A stretch of 64,000 nt of DNA, taken from positions 22,300-86,299 of the forward strand of contig UQUR01000008.1 in NCBI GenBank assembly GCA_900544345.1, in the 5' to 3' direction. The translations under genes were made by a program, and so were the position numbers. Positions 18,058-27,510 of the stretch are shown here, piece after piece. This DNA is from an uncultured Sutterella sp. Its GTDB lineage: Bacteria > Pseudomonadota > Gammaproteobacteria > Burkholderiales > Burkholderiaceae_F. The notes beneath the pieces were generated by a model. The model was not told the origin of the DNA, did not search any database, and saw only the letters and a program-made list of their open reading frames with translations. How positions within the stretch are numbered: the first letter of the stretch is position 1; every line of letters starts with the position of its first letter.

Positions 18058-19467
18058 ATGGCAAGAGCCCCTAAGGTTTTAGAAAAGTTTACGGTTGATA
18101 TCGAATCGCTTGATCAAGATGGACGAGGAGTTGCTCATCGCGAAGGCAAAGTTGTCTTTGTTGAGGGGGCACTGCCCGGTGAGACTGTTACTTATGAGCG
18201 ATTCCGTAATAAAAACAGTTATGAGTGTGGTCGGGCAGTCTCTATTGAAAAAGAGTCGGCTCTTCGGGTTAAACCGGCATGTAAGCATTTTGGTTTGCAG
18301 CCCGGCTGCTGCGGGGGGTGCGCTATGCAGCATCTGGAACCCAATGCTCAGGTTGCCATTAAACAGCGGGTTTTGCTTGACGCATTGTGGCATATTGGCA
18401 AAGTGAAACCGGAAACGATTTTGCCACCGATTTACGGACCGTTTTGGGGCTATCGTCACCGCGCTCGCCTGACTGTACGAGACGTAGAGAAAAAGGGTGG
18501 CGTGTTGGTCGGCTTTCATGAACGCTCCTCTAGCTATGTGGCCGATATGACTGAGTGCAAAATTTTGCCTCAGGCGGTGAGTGATCTACTGATCCCCTTG
18601 CGTCATTTTGTTGAAGGCCTCTCCATCAGACAGCGCCTACCTCAAATAGAAGTGGCTATGGGCGGAAATGGAGCGATTGCCTTGGTATTTCGAGTATTGG
18701 AGCCGCCGAGTGCAGCTGATATGGCAGCTTTTGAAGCATTTTCGCTTGAGTATGGAGTCAGTGTCTGGCTTCAGCCTAAGGGACCAGATTCCTGCTATCC
18801 GTTGCACGAAAGCGATTTGACAGCCCTCAAACTTGAGTTGCCTGAGTTCGGTGTCCACATTTCGTTTAAACCAACAGACTTTACGCAGGTAAATCACCGA
18901 CTCAATGAAACGATGGTTTCTCGAGCAATTAACCTGCTTGATGTGCGACCGGAGCACCGAGTGGCAGACTTTTTCTGCGGATTGGGCAATTTCACTCTTC
19001 CTTTAGCTGTTAGGGCTAAAACGGTTGTTGGAATTGAGGGGAGTGACCAGCTTGTTCAAAGAGCTCGGGCCGGTGCAGCTGACAACGGCTTAGCAGATAA
19101 GACAGAGTTTGTGGCCCGCAATTTGTTTACCTGGTCAACAGAGGATTGGGATAGCTTGTGGAATCAATTAGGCGGTATCGATCGTGTTTTAATTGATCCG
19201 CCCCGAGAAGGTGCATTGGAGCTTGCCCGCACGCTTGCTGCTACAGATAAACGGCCTCCGAGAGTTGTATACGTCTCTTGTAACCCGGCCACTTTGGCTC
19301 GTGACTGTGCGATTTTGCACCATGAAGGCGGCTGGCACATCCGAGCGGCTGGTGTTATGAATATGTTTCCGCATACTGCTCACGTAGAAAGCATGGCCGT
19401 TCTGGAACCAGGACCCAAACCTCAAAAAGTTGTTGAGGTTATTGCAGAAACGGTTTCTGAAGAGTAA
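18058..19467 (+). CDS. rlmD: 23S rRNA (uracil-1939 C5)-methyltransferase
   Basis: An SAM-dependent RNA m5U methyltransferase, 469 residues. An N-terminal TRAM domain (about 8-65, [20 protein letters not shown]) is followed by a Cys cluster for a 4Fe-4S centre ([19 protein letters not shown], with a further Cys in MTECKI). The Rossmann MTase domain has [14 protein letters not shown] and IDPPREGAL, and the catalytic Cys lies in [13 protein letters not shown]. It occupies the position after nlpD where rpoS is commonly found. A 12-bp direct repeat (GGGATATTTCCA at 17960-17971 and 18046-18057) brackets the short gap before it. Confidence 0.93.
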   Translation: MARAPKVLEKFTVDIESLDQDGRGVAHREGKVVFVEGALPGETVTYERFRNKNSYECGRAVSIEKESALRVKPACKHFGLQPGCCGGCAMQHLEPNAQVAIKQRVLLDALWHIGKVKPETILPPIYGPFWGYRHRARLTVRDVEKKGGVLVGFHERSSSYVADMTECKILPQAVSDLLIPLRHFVEGLSIRQRLPQIEVAMGGNGAIALVFRVLEPPSAADMAAFEAFSLEYGVSVWLQPKGPDSCYPLHESDLTALKLELPEFGVHISFKPTDFTQVNHRLNETMVSRAINLLDVRPEHRVADFFCGLGNFTLPLAVRAKTVVGIEGSDQLVQRARAGAADNGLADKTEFVARNLFTWSTEDWDSLWNQLGGIDRVLIDPPREGALELARTLAATDKRPPRVVYVSCNPATLARDCAILHHEGGWHIRAAGVMNMFPHTAHVESMAVLEPGPKPQKVVEVIAETVSEE

Positions 19468-19487
19468 CCGCTCATTTCTAGTACGGT

Positions 19488-19525
19488 TTCAGGCAAGGTC
19501 TGAGGTTGGCCTTGCCTGAATCTTT
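19488..19525 (+). terminator. Hairpin terminator candidate after rlmD
   Basis: TTCAGGCAAGG (19488-19498) pairs with CCTTGCCTGAA (19510-19520) as an 11-bp stem with an 11-nt loop, followed only by TCTTT. Weak T-run but a strong stem. Confidence 0.65.
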
Positions 19526-19567
19526 GCTACCATTGAACTATTAGATTAATCCAATGAGCGACAGGAT

Positions 19568-20821
19568 ATGGATTGGGACTTACAACTCAGTCACTACAAG
19601 CACAGACCGTTAAAAGAAGTGATTCGGGAGTTGGCTGAATTCGTTTGGGTGCGTATACAAGAGACGCAGCTCAATCAAGTGGCCTCCTCGTTGACCTTAA
19701 CGACTGTTCTTTCTCTTGTGCCGCTTTTAGCCGTTATTTTGGTGAGTTTTGCGGTATTTCCGGCATTTGAGGCAAGAAGGGCGGAGATGGAGGCTTTGCT
19801 TTTTTCCAGCCTTTTGCCTGAGGCTTACAGCCAGCAGATTATCGGATACGTGAAGGCTTTTGCCGAACATGCTCAAGGGCTGACAATTTTCGGTTTGGCA
19901 GGCTTAGCCATCACCTCACTCATGTTGATTAACACCGTTGACGGAGCGCTTAACCGCATTTTTCACGTTCGGCAAATGCGTCCAGTTATGCAGCGTGTCT
20001 TAATTTACTGGGCTTTGTTGACTCTAGGGCCTATGGCTATTGCCTTCAGCTTGGTTCTGACCAATGTTCTTACACAAATTGAAGTTGGTGTTGAAGTGCT
20101 TCTGCCCGGATGGCTTCTTATGGTCATTCAGCTGTTATTTCAATCACTGATGTATGCAGCATTGTATGTTTATGTCCCTAACTGTAAAGTGAAGTGGTTT
20201 GACGCTTTTATCGGCGGACTTCTGGTAACAGTTGTTGGTGTGGCAATTAAGTGGGCATTCAGCTACTACTTGAGCACTGGACCGCTTACTACCATTTACG
20301 GTTCATTTGTGTTGATCCCGGTTGTTTTACTTTGGATTTATTTATCCTGGCTCTTAGCGCTTTCGGGAGCAGCTATTGCGGCTACGATTCCGATGCTCAC
20401 AAGCGGTCGATACAGTGATATGAATAAGACAGGTAACGACTTTATTACTGGTGTCGCTCTTTTGCATGAATTGATGCTTGCTCAGGAAAAAGGGGATCCC
20501 TCTGTTTCTATTCACGTGTTATGTAATGCAGTGGACTCTTATCCTGAGGCCGCCGGTTCGATTTTAGAGCGCTTAGCTGAAGTGGGCTATGTTGGAAAAC
20601 TAAAAGACGATCGAAAATATGATGAGCATTGGAGTTTACTGGTTTCGCCTCAGAGCACAACATTAAGTGCTGCTTTTGATGCACTGGTGGTCGATCCGAG
20701 CAACAGTCTCATCGCTAAAGAAAATTCACCACTATATGATTGGTATTGTTTGGTGACCGATGCTGAGTGGAAAAAGCGTCCGATGGTAGAGACGCTGAGA
20801 TTCATTCATCCGATCAACTAA
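19568..20821 (+). CDS. yihY: YihY/virulence factor BrkB family membrane protein
   Basis: An inner-membrane protein of 417 residues with about six transmembrane segments in the first 285 residues, including the family's SLTLTTVLSLVPLLAVILVS and GPLTTIYGSFVLIPVVLLW segments. A cytosolic C-terminal extension of about 125 residues looks like a winged helix (GVALLHELMLAQEKGDPSVS), an arrangement common in beta- and gammaproteobacteria. Historic annotations as ribonuclease BN are wrong for this family, and its function is unknown. It faces adk across a shared hairpin terminator. Confidence 0.85.
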   Translation: MDWDLQLSHYKHRPLKEVIRELAEFVWVRIQETQLNQVASSLTLTTVLSLVPLLAVILVSFAVFPAFEARRAEMEALLFSSLLPEAYSQQIIGYVKAFAEHAQGLTIFGLAGLAITSLMLINTVDGALNRIFHVRQMRPVMQRVLIYWALLTLGPMAIAFSLVLTNVLTQIEVGVEVLLPGWLLMVIQLLFQSLMYAALYVYVPNCKVKWFDAFIGGLLVTVVGVAIKWAFSYYLSTGPLTTIYGSFVLIPVVLLWIYLSWLLALSGAAIAATIPMLTSGRYSDMNKTGNDFITGVALLHELMLAQEKGDPSVSIHVLCNAVDSYPEAAGSILERLAEVGYVGKLKDDRKYDEHWSLLVSPQSTTLSAAFDALVVDPSNSLIAKENSPLYDWYCLVTDAEWKKRPMVETLRFIHPIN

Positions 20822-20848
20822 AAAAGGGCGAATCTTACGATTCGCCCT
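20820..20848. terminator. Bidirectional intrinsic terminator between yihY and adk
   Basis: Perfect 10-bp stem AGGGCGAATC / GATTCGCCCT with a TTAC loop (20825-20848). For the minus-strand adk transcript the stem is followed by a run of five T. Confidence 0.85.
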
Positions 20849-20867
20849 GAGTCACTCAAAATTCGTG

Positions 20868-21530
<663 letters not shown>

Positions 21531-21547
21531 TCATTTACTTTCCGATG

Positions 21548-21564
21548 ACTCAAGGGATTTGAGC
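21548..21564. repeat. 17-nt motif upstream of adk, identical to one upstream of ribF
   Basis: ACTCAAGGGATTTGAGC; the core CTCAA-GGGAT-TTGAG is a 5-bp dyad. It lies 27 nt upstream of the adk start. The same 17 nt in the same orientation relative to the gene occur at 38075-38091 upstream of ribF. Function unknown. Confidence 0.5.
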
Positions 21565-21626
21565 CACAACTTTCTATTTCATTGTAGACATCTTATTGGG
21601 CAAAGTGTGCGCCCAATAGGATAAAT

Positions 21627-22397
21627 TTAAGTCAGTTCCTTTGCGTAGACTTCGCGCACCCGATCCAGGTCCTCTTGTGTGTCAACTCCGGCAGGCAATG
21701 CACCGGGTAAAATCGCTACTGCAATTTTGACGCCATAATAGAGCGCTCTTAACTGCTCTAAACTTTCCCATTTTTCGATGGGAGCTTGCTCCCATTGAGG
21801 GTAACGCTTTAAGAATTTCACACGATAAGCATAAAGGCCTATATGGCGTAGCGCTTCAAGCCCTTCAGGAAACTTAGTCCTATCCTCTCGGAATGCATCA
21901 CGCGGCCAAGGGATAGGGGCACGGCTAAAAGTGATAGCGTTACCCTTACTGTCACGAACAACCTTTACAATATTTGGATTTAAAAACTCTTCAATGCTAT
22001 CAATTGGGTGCCCGGCGGTCGCCATTTCACATTCTGGATGAGAAGCCAGAAGTTCAGCTACATTGCGAATAGCTTCCAGAGGAATGAGCGGTTCGTCACC
22101 TTGGACGTTTACCACAATAGCTTCATCGGGTAAGCCTAGCTTGGCAACTGTTTCAGCCAATCGGTCTGTACCCGTCGGATGCTCTGCAGAGGTCATCACA
22201 ACTTTGACGCCATACTCTTCACAAGCTTTGACAATAGCTTCGTGATCGGTTGCAACAAAAACATCTTTTGCACCAGACTCTTGAGCACGGTGTGCAACGC
22301 GAACTACCATCGGCTGACCGGCAATGTCTTTGAGGGGTTTTTCAGGCAGTCTTGTTGATTTCATCCGAGAGGGAATAATGGCAAAAAATTCAGTCAT
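21627..22397 (-). CDS. kdsB: 3-deoxy-manno-octulosonate cytidylyltransferase
   Basis: Activates Kdo with CTP to CMP-Kdo for the lipopolysaccharide inner core. The 256-residue product shows the nucleotidyltransferase signatures IIPSRMKSTRLPEKPL, VATDHEAIV, TSAEHPTGTDRLAE and VNVQGDEPLI. The start is 1 bp from the stop of the Trm112 gene, so it is tightly linked to the lipid A kinase gene upstream. A short stem (TATTGGGC/GCCCAATA, 21594-21618) follows its stop. Confidence 0.96.
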   Translation of the reverse strand: MTEFFAIIPSRMKSTRLPEKPLKDIAGQPMVVRVAHRAQESGAKDVFVATDHEAIVKACEEYGVKVVMTSAEHPTGTDRLAETVAKLGLPDEAIVVNVQGDEPLIPLEAIRNVAELLASHPECEMATAGHPIDSIEEFLNPNIVKVVRDSKGNAITFSRAPIPWPRDAFREDRTKFPEGLEALRHIGLYAYRVKFLKRYPQWEQAPIEKWESLEQLRALYYGVKIAVAILPGALPAGVDTQEDLDRVREVYAKELT

Positions 22398-22398
22398 A

Positions 22399-22620
22399 TT
22401 AGGCTCCCCTTACAATAGAAAGGCGCTTTTTATACTCTTCGGCTTCTTCGCTACTGAGTTTTTCAGCTTCTTCAACGATCATATTGGGGATATTATCTTT
22501 AACTGCAAAAGCAAGTTTGCAGCGCGGACAAACCAAAACTGACTTTTCGGCATCCCAAACGATTGCCCCCTTGCAAATGGGGCAGACTAATGTACTGGTT
22601 AAACGCGGGTCAAGTGACAT
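22399..22620 (-). CDS. Trm112-family (YcaR-like) small zinc-ribbon protein
   Basis: A 73-residue protein with one zinc-ribbon: CPICKG near residue 18 and CPRCKLAF near residue 31, then the family segment VKDNIPNMIVEEA. In eukaryotes and some bacteria Trm112 proteins activate methyltransferases; in proteobacteria they are nearly always found between lpxK and kdsB, as here, with no proven role in LPS synthesis. Starts 1 bp after the lpxK stop and is certainly cotranscribed. Confidence 0.92.
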   Translation of the reverse strand: MSLDPRLTSTLVCPICKGAIVWDAEKSVLVCPRCKLAFAVKDNIPNMIVEEAEKLSSEEAEEYKKRLSIVRGA

Positions 22621-22621
22621 T

Positions 22622-23632
22622 TTAATTTGAGGCCTTTTCTTTCAATTTATGTTCAATAAGATCCACCAGGTAAGGGTCAATATCGACTAAATATTCCACC
22701 GTATAAATTCTTGTATCCTTTGCAATTTCAGGTTGCTGTCGGCACTTTACGGCATCCTTTCCGGTGATCAGGATAAGCTCTTCTGGACGGTTTTTAAATG
22801 GGTTTTCGTCGAAGGCATAGTGATCGCCTAACTCCATTTCCGGCCCTTCTATATCATGAGCTCTGAGCATCGCAAAAAAGCGACCGGGAGCGGCAATACC
22901 GGCAGCCGCTAAAACCGGCTTTTTCATTTCGGCAATTGCCTCGAGTGTCATTGTACGTGTTCCATCCAATGACTTTGCTCGACCTAGCGTTGCGGTTGCT
23001 GCAAAGCGAGGAGTCCGACTGTCGAAAGTATCCTCTGTTGCATTTAAAACGATGGCATCCACTTCATCTAGGCGGGAGGGTGGTTCACGGAGAGGACCGG
23101 CAGGCAGTACCCAACCGTTTCCAAGGCCTCTCGCACCGACAACAGCCAATTCCACGTCGCGGGCCAATGAATAATGTTGCAATCCGTCATCAGAGATAAT
23201 GAGATCACATTCAGGGTGTTTATCGAGCAGTAACAGCGCCGCAGCAACCCGGTCTCTGGCTACAGCAACCGGCACCAGAGTCTGCCTGGCAATTAAAAGC
23301 GGTTCATCGCCCACGTTGGCTGCAGGACTGTCGGTATGTACCATTTGAGGTGCATCATCTCTGCGACCGAATCCTCGAGAGACCACTCCGGGGTGGTAGC
23401 CGCGACGCAGTAGTTCTTTAACCAAGGCAATCGTAACGGGTGTTTTACCTGTGCCGCCGACATAAATATTGCCGACCACTACGACCGGGACAGGCAGACG
23501 GTGCGGTTTAGTTTTCAGCCGCCTGTTGCGAGCAATACAGAGAAAGGCTAATGAAAGAGGAGAAAGAGCCCATGCCAAAAGACCTCTTTTAGTCCATTGG
23601 CGATGCAGCCACGATTCAATTGTGGCTCGCAT
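22622..23632 (-). CDS. lpxK: Tetraacyldisaccharide 4'-kinase
   Basis: Phosphorylates the 4' position of the lipid A disaccharide precursor at the inner membrane. The 336-residue product has an N-terminal membrane-associating segment (GLLAWALSPLSLAFLCIA), the Walker A motif in VVVGNIYVGGTGKTP at about residue 60, and the DDGLQHY motif (ISDDGLQHYSLARDVEL), followed by the LPAGPLREP signature. First gene of the operon lpxK-Trm112-kdsB. MsbA, which often precedes lpxK, is not here. Confidence 0.95.
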   Translation of the reverse strand: MRATIESWLHRQWTKRGLLAWALSPLSLAFLCIARNRRLKTKPHRLPVPVVVVGNIYVGGTGKTPVTIALVKELLRRGYHPGVVSRGFGRRDDAPQMVHTDSPAANVGDEPLLIARQTLVPVAVARDRVAAALLLLDKHPECDLIISDDGLQHYSLARDVELAVVGARGLGNGWVLPAGPLREPPSRLDEVDAIVLNATEDTFDSRTPRFAATATLGRAKSLDGTRTMTLEAIAEMKKPVLAAAGIAAPGRFFAMLRAHDIEGPEMELGDHYAFDENPFKNRPEELILITGKDAVKCRQQPEIAKDTRIYTVEYLVDIDPYLVDLIEHKLKEKASN

Positions 23633-23790
23633 GGCAGTCTCCGTTTACGTGAAAAATTGACTCTCGACCCTCAGGGCCGGAACTGTCAGAAAGCATATAT
23701 TTTTTCTCTACCTGCTTGAAAAAAGCTAACTTATTAATGTTAGCAAATATGCAGAAAAGCGACTCAGATTTTTCGTAAGATCAAACAATT

Positions 23791-24378
23791 CTAAAGTTCA
23801 AACAGCTGCTTTAATTCCTCGATTGTTAATCGTTCGTCAAAGGGCAGATATTGGCCCTTTGAATTCTTGAAGACACCGTAAGGAACAGCTCGGCAGCCCG
23901 CCCGTCTGTGAAGTTTGGTATTAGTCCAAACTTTATCGCGTATCTCTACCGGCAACTTTTCTACAAGGCCATAGTGAATGCCGCGAAACTCAATATCAGT
24001 AAAGTGAGCAAAATGTTCCTCAAGTTTAGCCAAAGGATCTTTGTCAATCAGAATGGTGGTTGCCTGAGGTTCGGAGTGAATATTCATGAAAGAAATCGGG
24101 CAGAACACGAATTCAATCTTATCCATAAAAGGAGCAAGTTTTCGATGAAGCTGCCAGCAATCTCTGCATTGGGTATCAAATGCGACATAGGCTTTAGGGC
24201 GGCCCGCTTGTCCTTTTGAAGAAATCCCGGTCCCTTCCTTTTCGAAAGACTCGTACATCTTTTTGCCATCCCAAATCACTGGAACAGAAGCTGGAGCGGC
24301 ATGAGCTGAGAAAGTACCCAGAGTCAGTAAAGAGGCAATACCGCCGATGAGTGTGTCGCGTCGCGAGAATTCTTGCAT
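23791..24378 (-). CDS. Tat-exported thioredoxin-fold thiol:disulfide oxidoreductase (DsbG/DsbC-like)
   Basis: A periplasmic redox protein of 195 residues. The N-terminus (SRRDTLIGGIASLLTL...AHA) resembles a twin-arginine signal, which is unusual for Dsb proteins because they normally use Sec. The active-site CRDC is at residues 71-74 in VAFDTQCRDCWQL, and a cis-Pro loop AVPYGVF follows near the C-terminus, preceded by a further Cys (AGCRAVP). There is no separate N-terminal dimerisation domain of DsbC/DsbG length; only about 35 residues precede the thioredoxin fold. The partner and substrate are unknown. It stands alone between lpxK and the DUF2156 gene. Confidence 0.7.
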   Translation of the reverse strand: MQEFSRRDTLIGGIASLLTLGTFSAHAAPASVPVIWDGKKMYESFEKEGTGISSKGQAGRPKAYVAFDTQCRDCWQLHRKLAPFMDKIEFVFCPISFMNIHSEPQATTILIDKDPLAKLEEHFAHFTDIEFRGIHYGLVEKLPVEIRDKVWTNTKLHRRAGCRAVPYGVFKNSKGQYLPFDERLTIEELKQLFEL

Positions 24379-24434
24379 ATCAAGCTCCTATAGGCATCGT
24401 ATCAATTGTACGTACAAAATCACCGGAGCATGCA

Positions 24435-25328
24435 TCAGAAATGCACGGTCACTATGCCTTTTTTCAACTGAGCAACGGGATGCCAATCCTGTTTAGCTTT
24501 TCTCAGACCGGCAATACCTAAATCTTCTTCGCGGTTTAAGTACTCAATGCAAAGTGGCAAACTTTTTGCAAACGCTTGAGATAATGCCGGGTAGGCTCCT
24601 GGTACGGCACGGGTTGCTTTTTCGATGTGCACTGACAAAATGTCTGGAGCACTTCTTGCACCGTAGGTAAAGCCCAGTATCCGGCCGCTGTCATGCAGAA
24701 TTCCTCCGTATACTGGCAAATCATCCCAATTGGTTATAACTGTCTCAATAGCCTGACGTTCTTGAAGAAGCCCCTCGTTCATTTCCCTACCGTCATACCA
24801 TTCGTTCAAAAAAGCTATGCAGGCATCGTGCATATCAGAGGTATAGATATCAAATTTAGCTTCAGGACAGGCTTTGTAGAAACGCTTTACAAAATTTCTC
24901 TTGCTGTGAAAGTGAGATCCTGGTAAATCAACAAAGTCAGAGCAGGCATAGACATAATCCCAGCGATCGGGATTATTTTCAACAATAAATTCAGCACCCG
25001 AGTAGGCAACTTTAAGATCATCCAAGATATGGTCGACTAAGCCGAAAAAGCGCAAGGGTTTATTATCTAAAAAGGCCTTTTGTTTGAGTGCTTCAAAAAT
25101 TTCCTCTGTAGCTTTTGTCTGCCCGATCGGCATATAAAAAACAGAGCCAGCATCGAGCTGTCGTTCTAAAATCAGGAAAGAATTGTTAAATTCAAAATAC
25201 CGAAATCCGATTTGTATGCCGCGACTAAGCAAAGACACGGGGCTTAAGTCACAGTCCCCATTTCCGAATTTGGGGAGATACTTTTCAATAATAGGTAAAT
25301 CGTCCCTAGAAAATAATTTCAATTCCAT
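24435..25328 (-). CDS. DUF2156 (LPG synthase C-terminal-like, GNAT-fold) protein
   Basis: A cytosolic protein of 297 residues with the tandem GNAT-like fold of the C-terminal domain of phosphatidylglycerol lysyltransferases. The recognisable end motif is YLNREEDLGIAGLRKAKQDWHPV; HFHSKRNFVKRF in the middle is also typical. Stand-alone versions without the membrane domain are common in gut bacteria, and their substrate is unknown. It is divergent from xseA across a 103-bp gap and 56 bp upstream of the thioredoxin-like gene, so the two may be cotranscribed. Confidence 0.8.
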   Translation of the reverse strand: MELKLFSRDDLPIIEKYLPKFGNGDCDLSPVSLLSRGIQIGFRYFEFNNSFLILERQLDAGSVFYMPIGQTKATEEIFEALKQKAFLDNKPLRFFGLVDHILDDLKVAYSGAEFIVENNPDRWDYVYACSDFVDLPGSHFHSKRNFVKRFYKACPEAKFDIYTSDMHDACIAFLNEWYDGREMNEGLLQERQAIETVITNWDDLPVYGGILHDSGRILGFTYGARSAPDILSVHIEKATRAVPGAYPALSQAFAKSLPLCIEYLNREEDLGIAGLRKAKQDWHPVAQLKKGIVTVHF

Positions 25329-25431
25329 AATCCGCTTTCTATATTAAAACTCGTAAACATTACGATAGTTAAAAGGATTTTGCAATTGACTTTTCGTTAA
25401 AATTCCTGAAATCAATTGAACGAATAGTTTT

Positions 25432-26769
25432 ATGTATTTTCATCAAGAAAATCCCTTTCATTCTGAGACGGTCTGGACAGTTTCTGAACTCAATGACAGT
25501 GTCTCGCAATGTCTTGAGATAAATTTCCCTCCCCTTTGGGTCAGTGGAGAAGTTCGGGGGTTTACTCGTGCGGCATCAGGTCATTGGTACTTTACGTTAA
25601 AAGATGAAACGGGTGAATTATCCTGTGCGATGTTCTCTGGCAGTAACCGCCGAATGAATTTTCAGCCCAAAACAGGTGACCATCTGGAGGTTCACGGTCA
25701 GGTGAGTGTGTACCGGGCTCGAGGATCCTATCAGATGGTTGTCGATACGGTGAGACGTGCCGGAATGGGTGAATTGTACGAGAGGTTTCTAAGGCTGAAA
25801 GAAAAGCTTCAGGCAGAGGGGCTCTTTGATACTGACCGGAAAAAAACTCTGAAGCGTATCTATACCAAAATCGGCGTGGTGACGAGTCTGAAGGCTGCAG
25901 CATTACGAGATGTTTTAACAACATTGCGTCGACGCGCACCCTATGCCAAGATCAGTATTTTTGAAACTGCAGTTCAGGGCGAAGAAGCCCCGGGAGAAAT
26001 CATCAGAGCTTTGAAAAAAGCAGATGAAAGCGCTGAAACGGAAGTTATTTTATTGGTCCGTGGTGGGGGATCTCTTCAAGACCTCTGGGCTTTTAACGAC
26101 GAGGCACTGGCCCATGTGCTCGCTAATTTATCAAAGCCTGTAGTTGTTGGAGTAGGGCATGAAAGTGATGTAACTATTGCCGATTGGGTGGCAGATTTAA
26201 GGGCTGCGACGCCGACCGCTGCTGCTGAACACGTTACCGAAAGTGCCCAAGTGTTGCTACGGGAAATTAAAGAAATACAGCAATCCCTCAGTTTTGCTTT
26301 TAACCATACATGGGCAGAGCGAGCTCAGCTTATTGATTCTCTTTTTAGGGAAATGCCAGATCCCGTTAAGGAGCTTTCTCAGGCACAGACGCTTTTAAGT
26401 CAAAATAACCATTTACTTGCTGCACTAATGCAAACTCAATGGAAAGTAAAATCAGAAAATGTACGTTCTCTCAGAAGCTCATTAGTGCATCCAAGTAGCC
26501 GAGTGTTTGCTGAAAAAGAAAAATGTTTGCGTTTGGCTGAGCAACTTGAGCCTATGCTGCTTCAGCGACTGCAAATGTTGGAACATAACCGATCAGCTTT
26601 GACTGAACTTATGACGGAATTAAGTCCGGAGGCAATTTTGAAAAAGGGATACAGTTATGTGACTGATCGAGAGGGACAGTTCATCAAAAGCTCACAAAAT
26701 CTGCCCCAAGGAGAGTCTCTTGACATACATTGGCATGACGGAGAGGCGAAAGTTCGCGTCATTGAATAA
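25432..26769 (+). CDS. xseA: Exodeoxyribonuclease VII large subunit
   Basis: The catalytic subunit of ExoVII, which degrades single-stranded DNA. The 445-residue product has an N-terminal OB fold (about 15-110, WTVSELNDSVSQCLEINFPPLWVSGEV), the catalytic core with VGVVTSLKAAALRDVL, LVRGGGSLQDLWAFNDE and VVGVGHESDVTIADWVAD, and a coiled-coil C-terminal region. The second core motif reads TSLKAAALRD where many homologues have TS.tGAA.rD, a conservative change. The small subunit xseB is not nearby. Confidence 0.93.
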   Translation: MYFHQENPFHSETVWTVSELNDSVSQCLEINFPPLWVSGEVRGFTRAASGHWYFTLKDETGELSCAMFSGSNRRMNFQPKTGDHLEVHGQVSVYRARGSYQMVVDTVRRAGMGELYERFLRLKEKLQAEGLFDTDRKKTLKRIYTKIGVVTSLKAAALRDVLTTLRRRAPYAKISIFETAVQGEEAPGEIIRALKKADESAETEVILLVRGGGSLQDLWAFNDEALAHVLANLSKPVVVGVGHESDVTIADWVADLRAATPTAAAEHVTESAQVLLREIKEIQQSLSFAFNHTWAERAQLIDSLFREMPDPVKELSQAQTLLSQNNHLLAALMQTQWKVKSENVRSLRSSLVHPSSRVFAEKEKCLRLAEQLEPMLLQRLQMLEHNRSALTELMTELSPEAILKKGYSYVTDREGQFIKSSQNLPQGESLDIHWHDGEAKVRVIE

Positions 26770-26856
26770 TTAAATCAGCTCACTTGCTTTTTTCTATCGC
26801 AGACGTTCAGGGGGCCTCTTTTTGCGTACAATGAGAAAAAAATTTAGGAGAGAGAA

Positions 26857-27456
26857 ATGCCTTTTCAATTACCCACGTTAGCTTTTCCGATGAATGCCCT
26901 GGCTCCGGCCATGTCTGAAGAGACGATGCAGTACCACTACGGTAAGCACCATCAGACGTATCTGACCAATTTAAATACCGCTATTCAAGGCACGCCTTTT
27001 GAATCCATGTCTTTGGAAGAAATTGTGCTTGCAAGCGACGGTATCAATCAGGGTGTATTCAATAACGCAGCCCAAGCCTGGAACCATGCCTTTTTCTGGA
27101 TGTGTCTGAACCCTAAAGGCGGAGATAAGCCTCAAGGTGAATTGTTAAGAAAGATTGAAGAACGTTGGGGCTCTTTTGAAGCTTTCCGTGAACAATTTAT
27201 TGCAAGCGCAGCGGGCAATTTCGGCTCCGGCTGGACGTGGCTTGTGCTGACGCCGCAAAAGACGCTTGAGATTGTCAATACGTCCAATGCCGGTACGCAG
27301 TTAGCCAGTGACAATACGCCTCTGATGGTTGTAGACGTTTGGGAACACGCTTATTACATTGATTACCGTAATTCCCGTCCCAATTATCTCAATGCGTTAT
27401 TTGATCATCTGATCGATTGGGAATTTGTGGCGCGCAATTACTATAACGCCAAGTAA
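26857..27456 (+). CDS. sodB: Superoxide dismutase [Fe]
   Basis: Dismutates superoxide in the cytosol. The 199-residue product shows the four metal ligands: His in MQYHYGKHHQTYL, His in AAQAWNHAFFW, and Asp and His in VVDVWEHAYYIDY. The Gln in AAQAWNH, contributed by the N-terminal domain, marks the iron rather than the manganese type. AGGAGAG sets the start, and an intrinsic terminator follows. A TACAAT box lies about 30 bp upstream of the start codon. Confidence 0.96.
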   Translation: MPFQLPTLAFPMNALAPAMSEETMQYHYGKHHQTYLTNLNTAIQGTPFESMSLEEIVLASDGINQGVFNNAAQAWNHAFFWMCLNPKGGDKPQGELLRKIEERWGSFEAFREQFIASAAGNFGSGWTWLVLTPQKTLEIVNTSNAGTQLASDNTPLMVVDVWEHAYYIDYRNSRPNYLNALFDHLIDWEFVARNYYNAK

Positions 27457-27480
27457 TTTTCTGTTGCTCAGACAGATACT

Positions 27481-27510
27481 AAAGGCCTCTGGTTCTCAGG
27501 GGCTTTTTCT
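27481..27510. terminator. Terminator between sodB and the DUF192 gene
   Basis: AAAGGCCTCTG (27481-27491) pairs with CAGGGGCTTTT (27497-27507) as an 11-bp stem with two G-U pairs, then a short T-run. It overlaps the 3' end of the convergent DUF192 gene. Confidence 0.75.

Noticed and set aside
21594..21618. 8-bp stem after kdsB as an intrinsic terminator
   Set aside because: No T-run on the minus strand; not listed as a separate feature.
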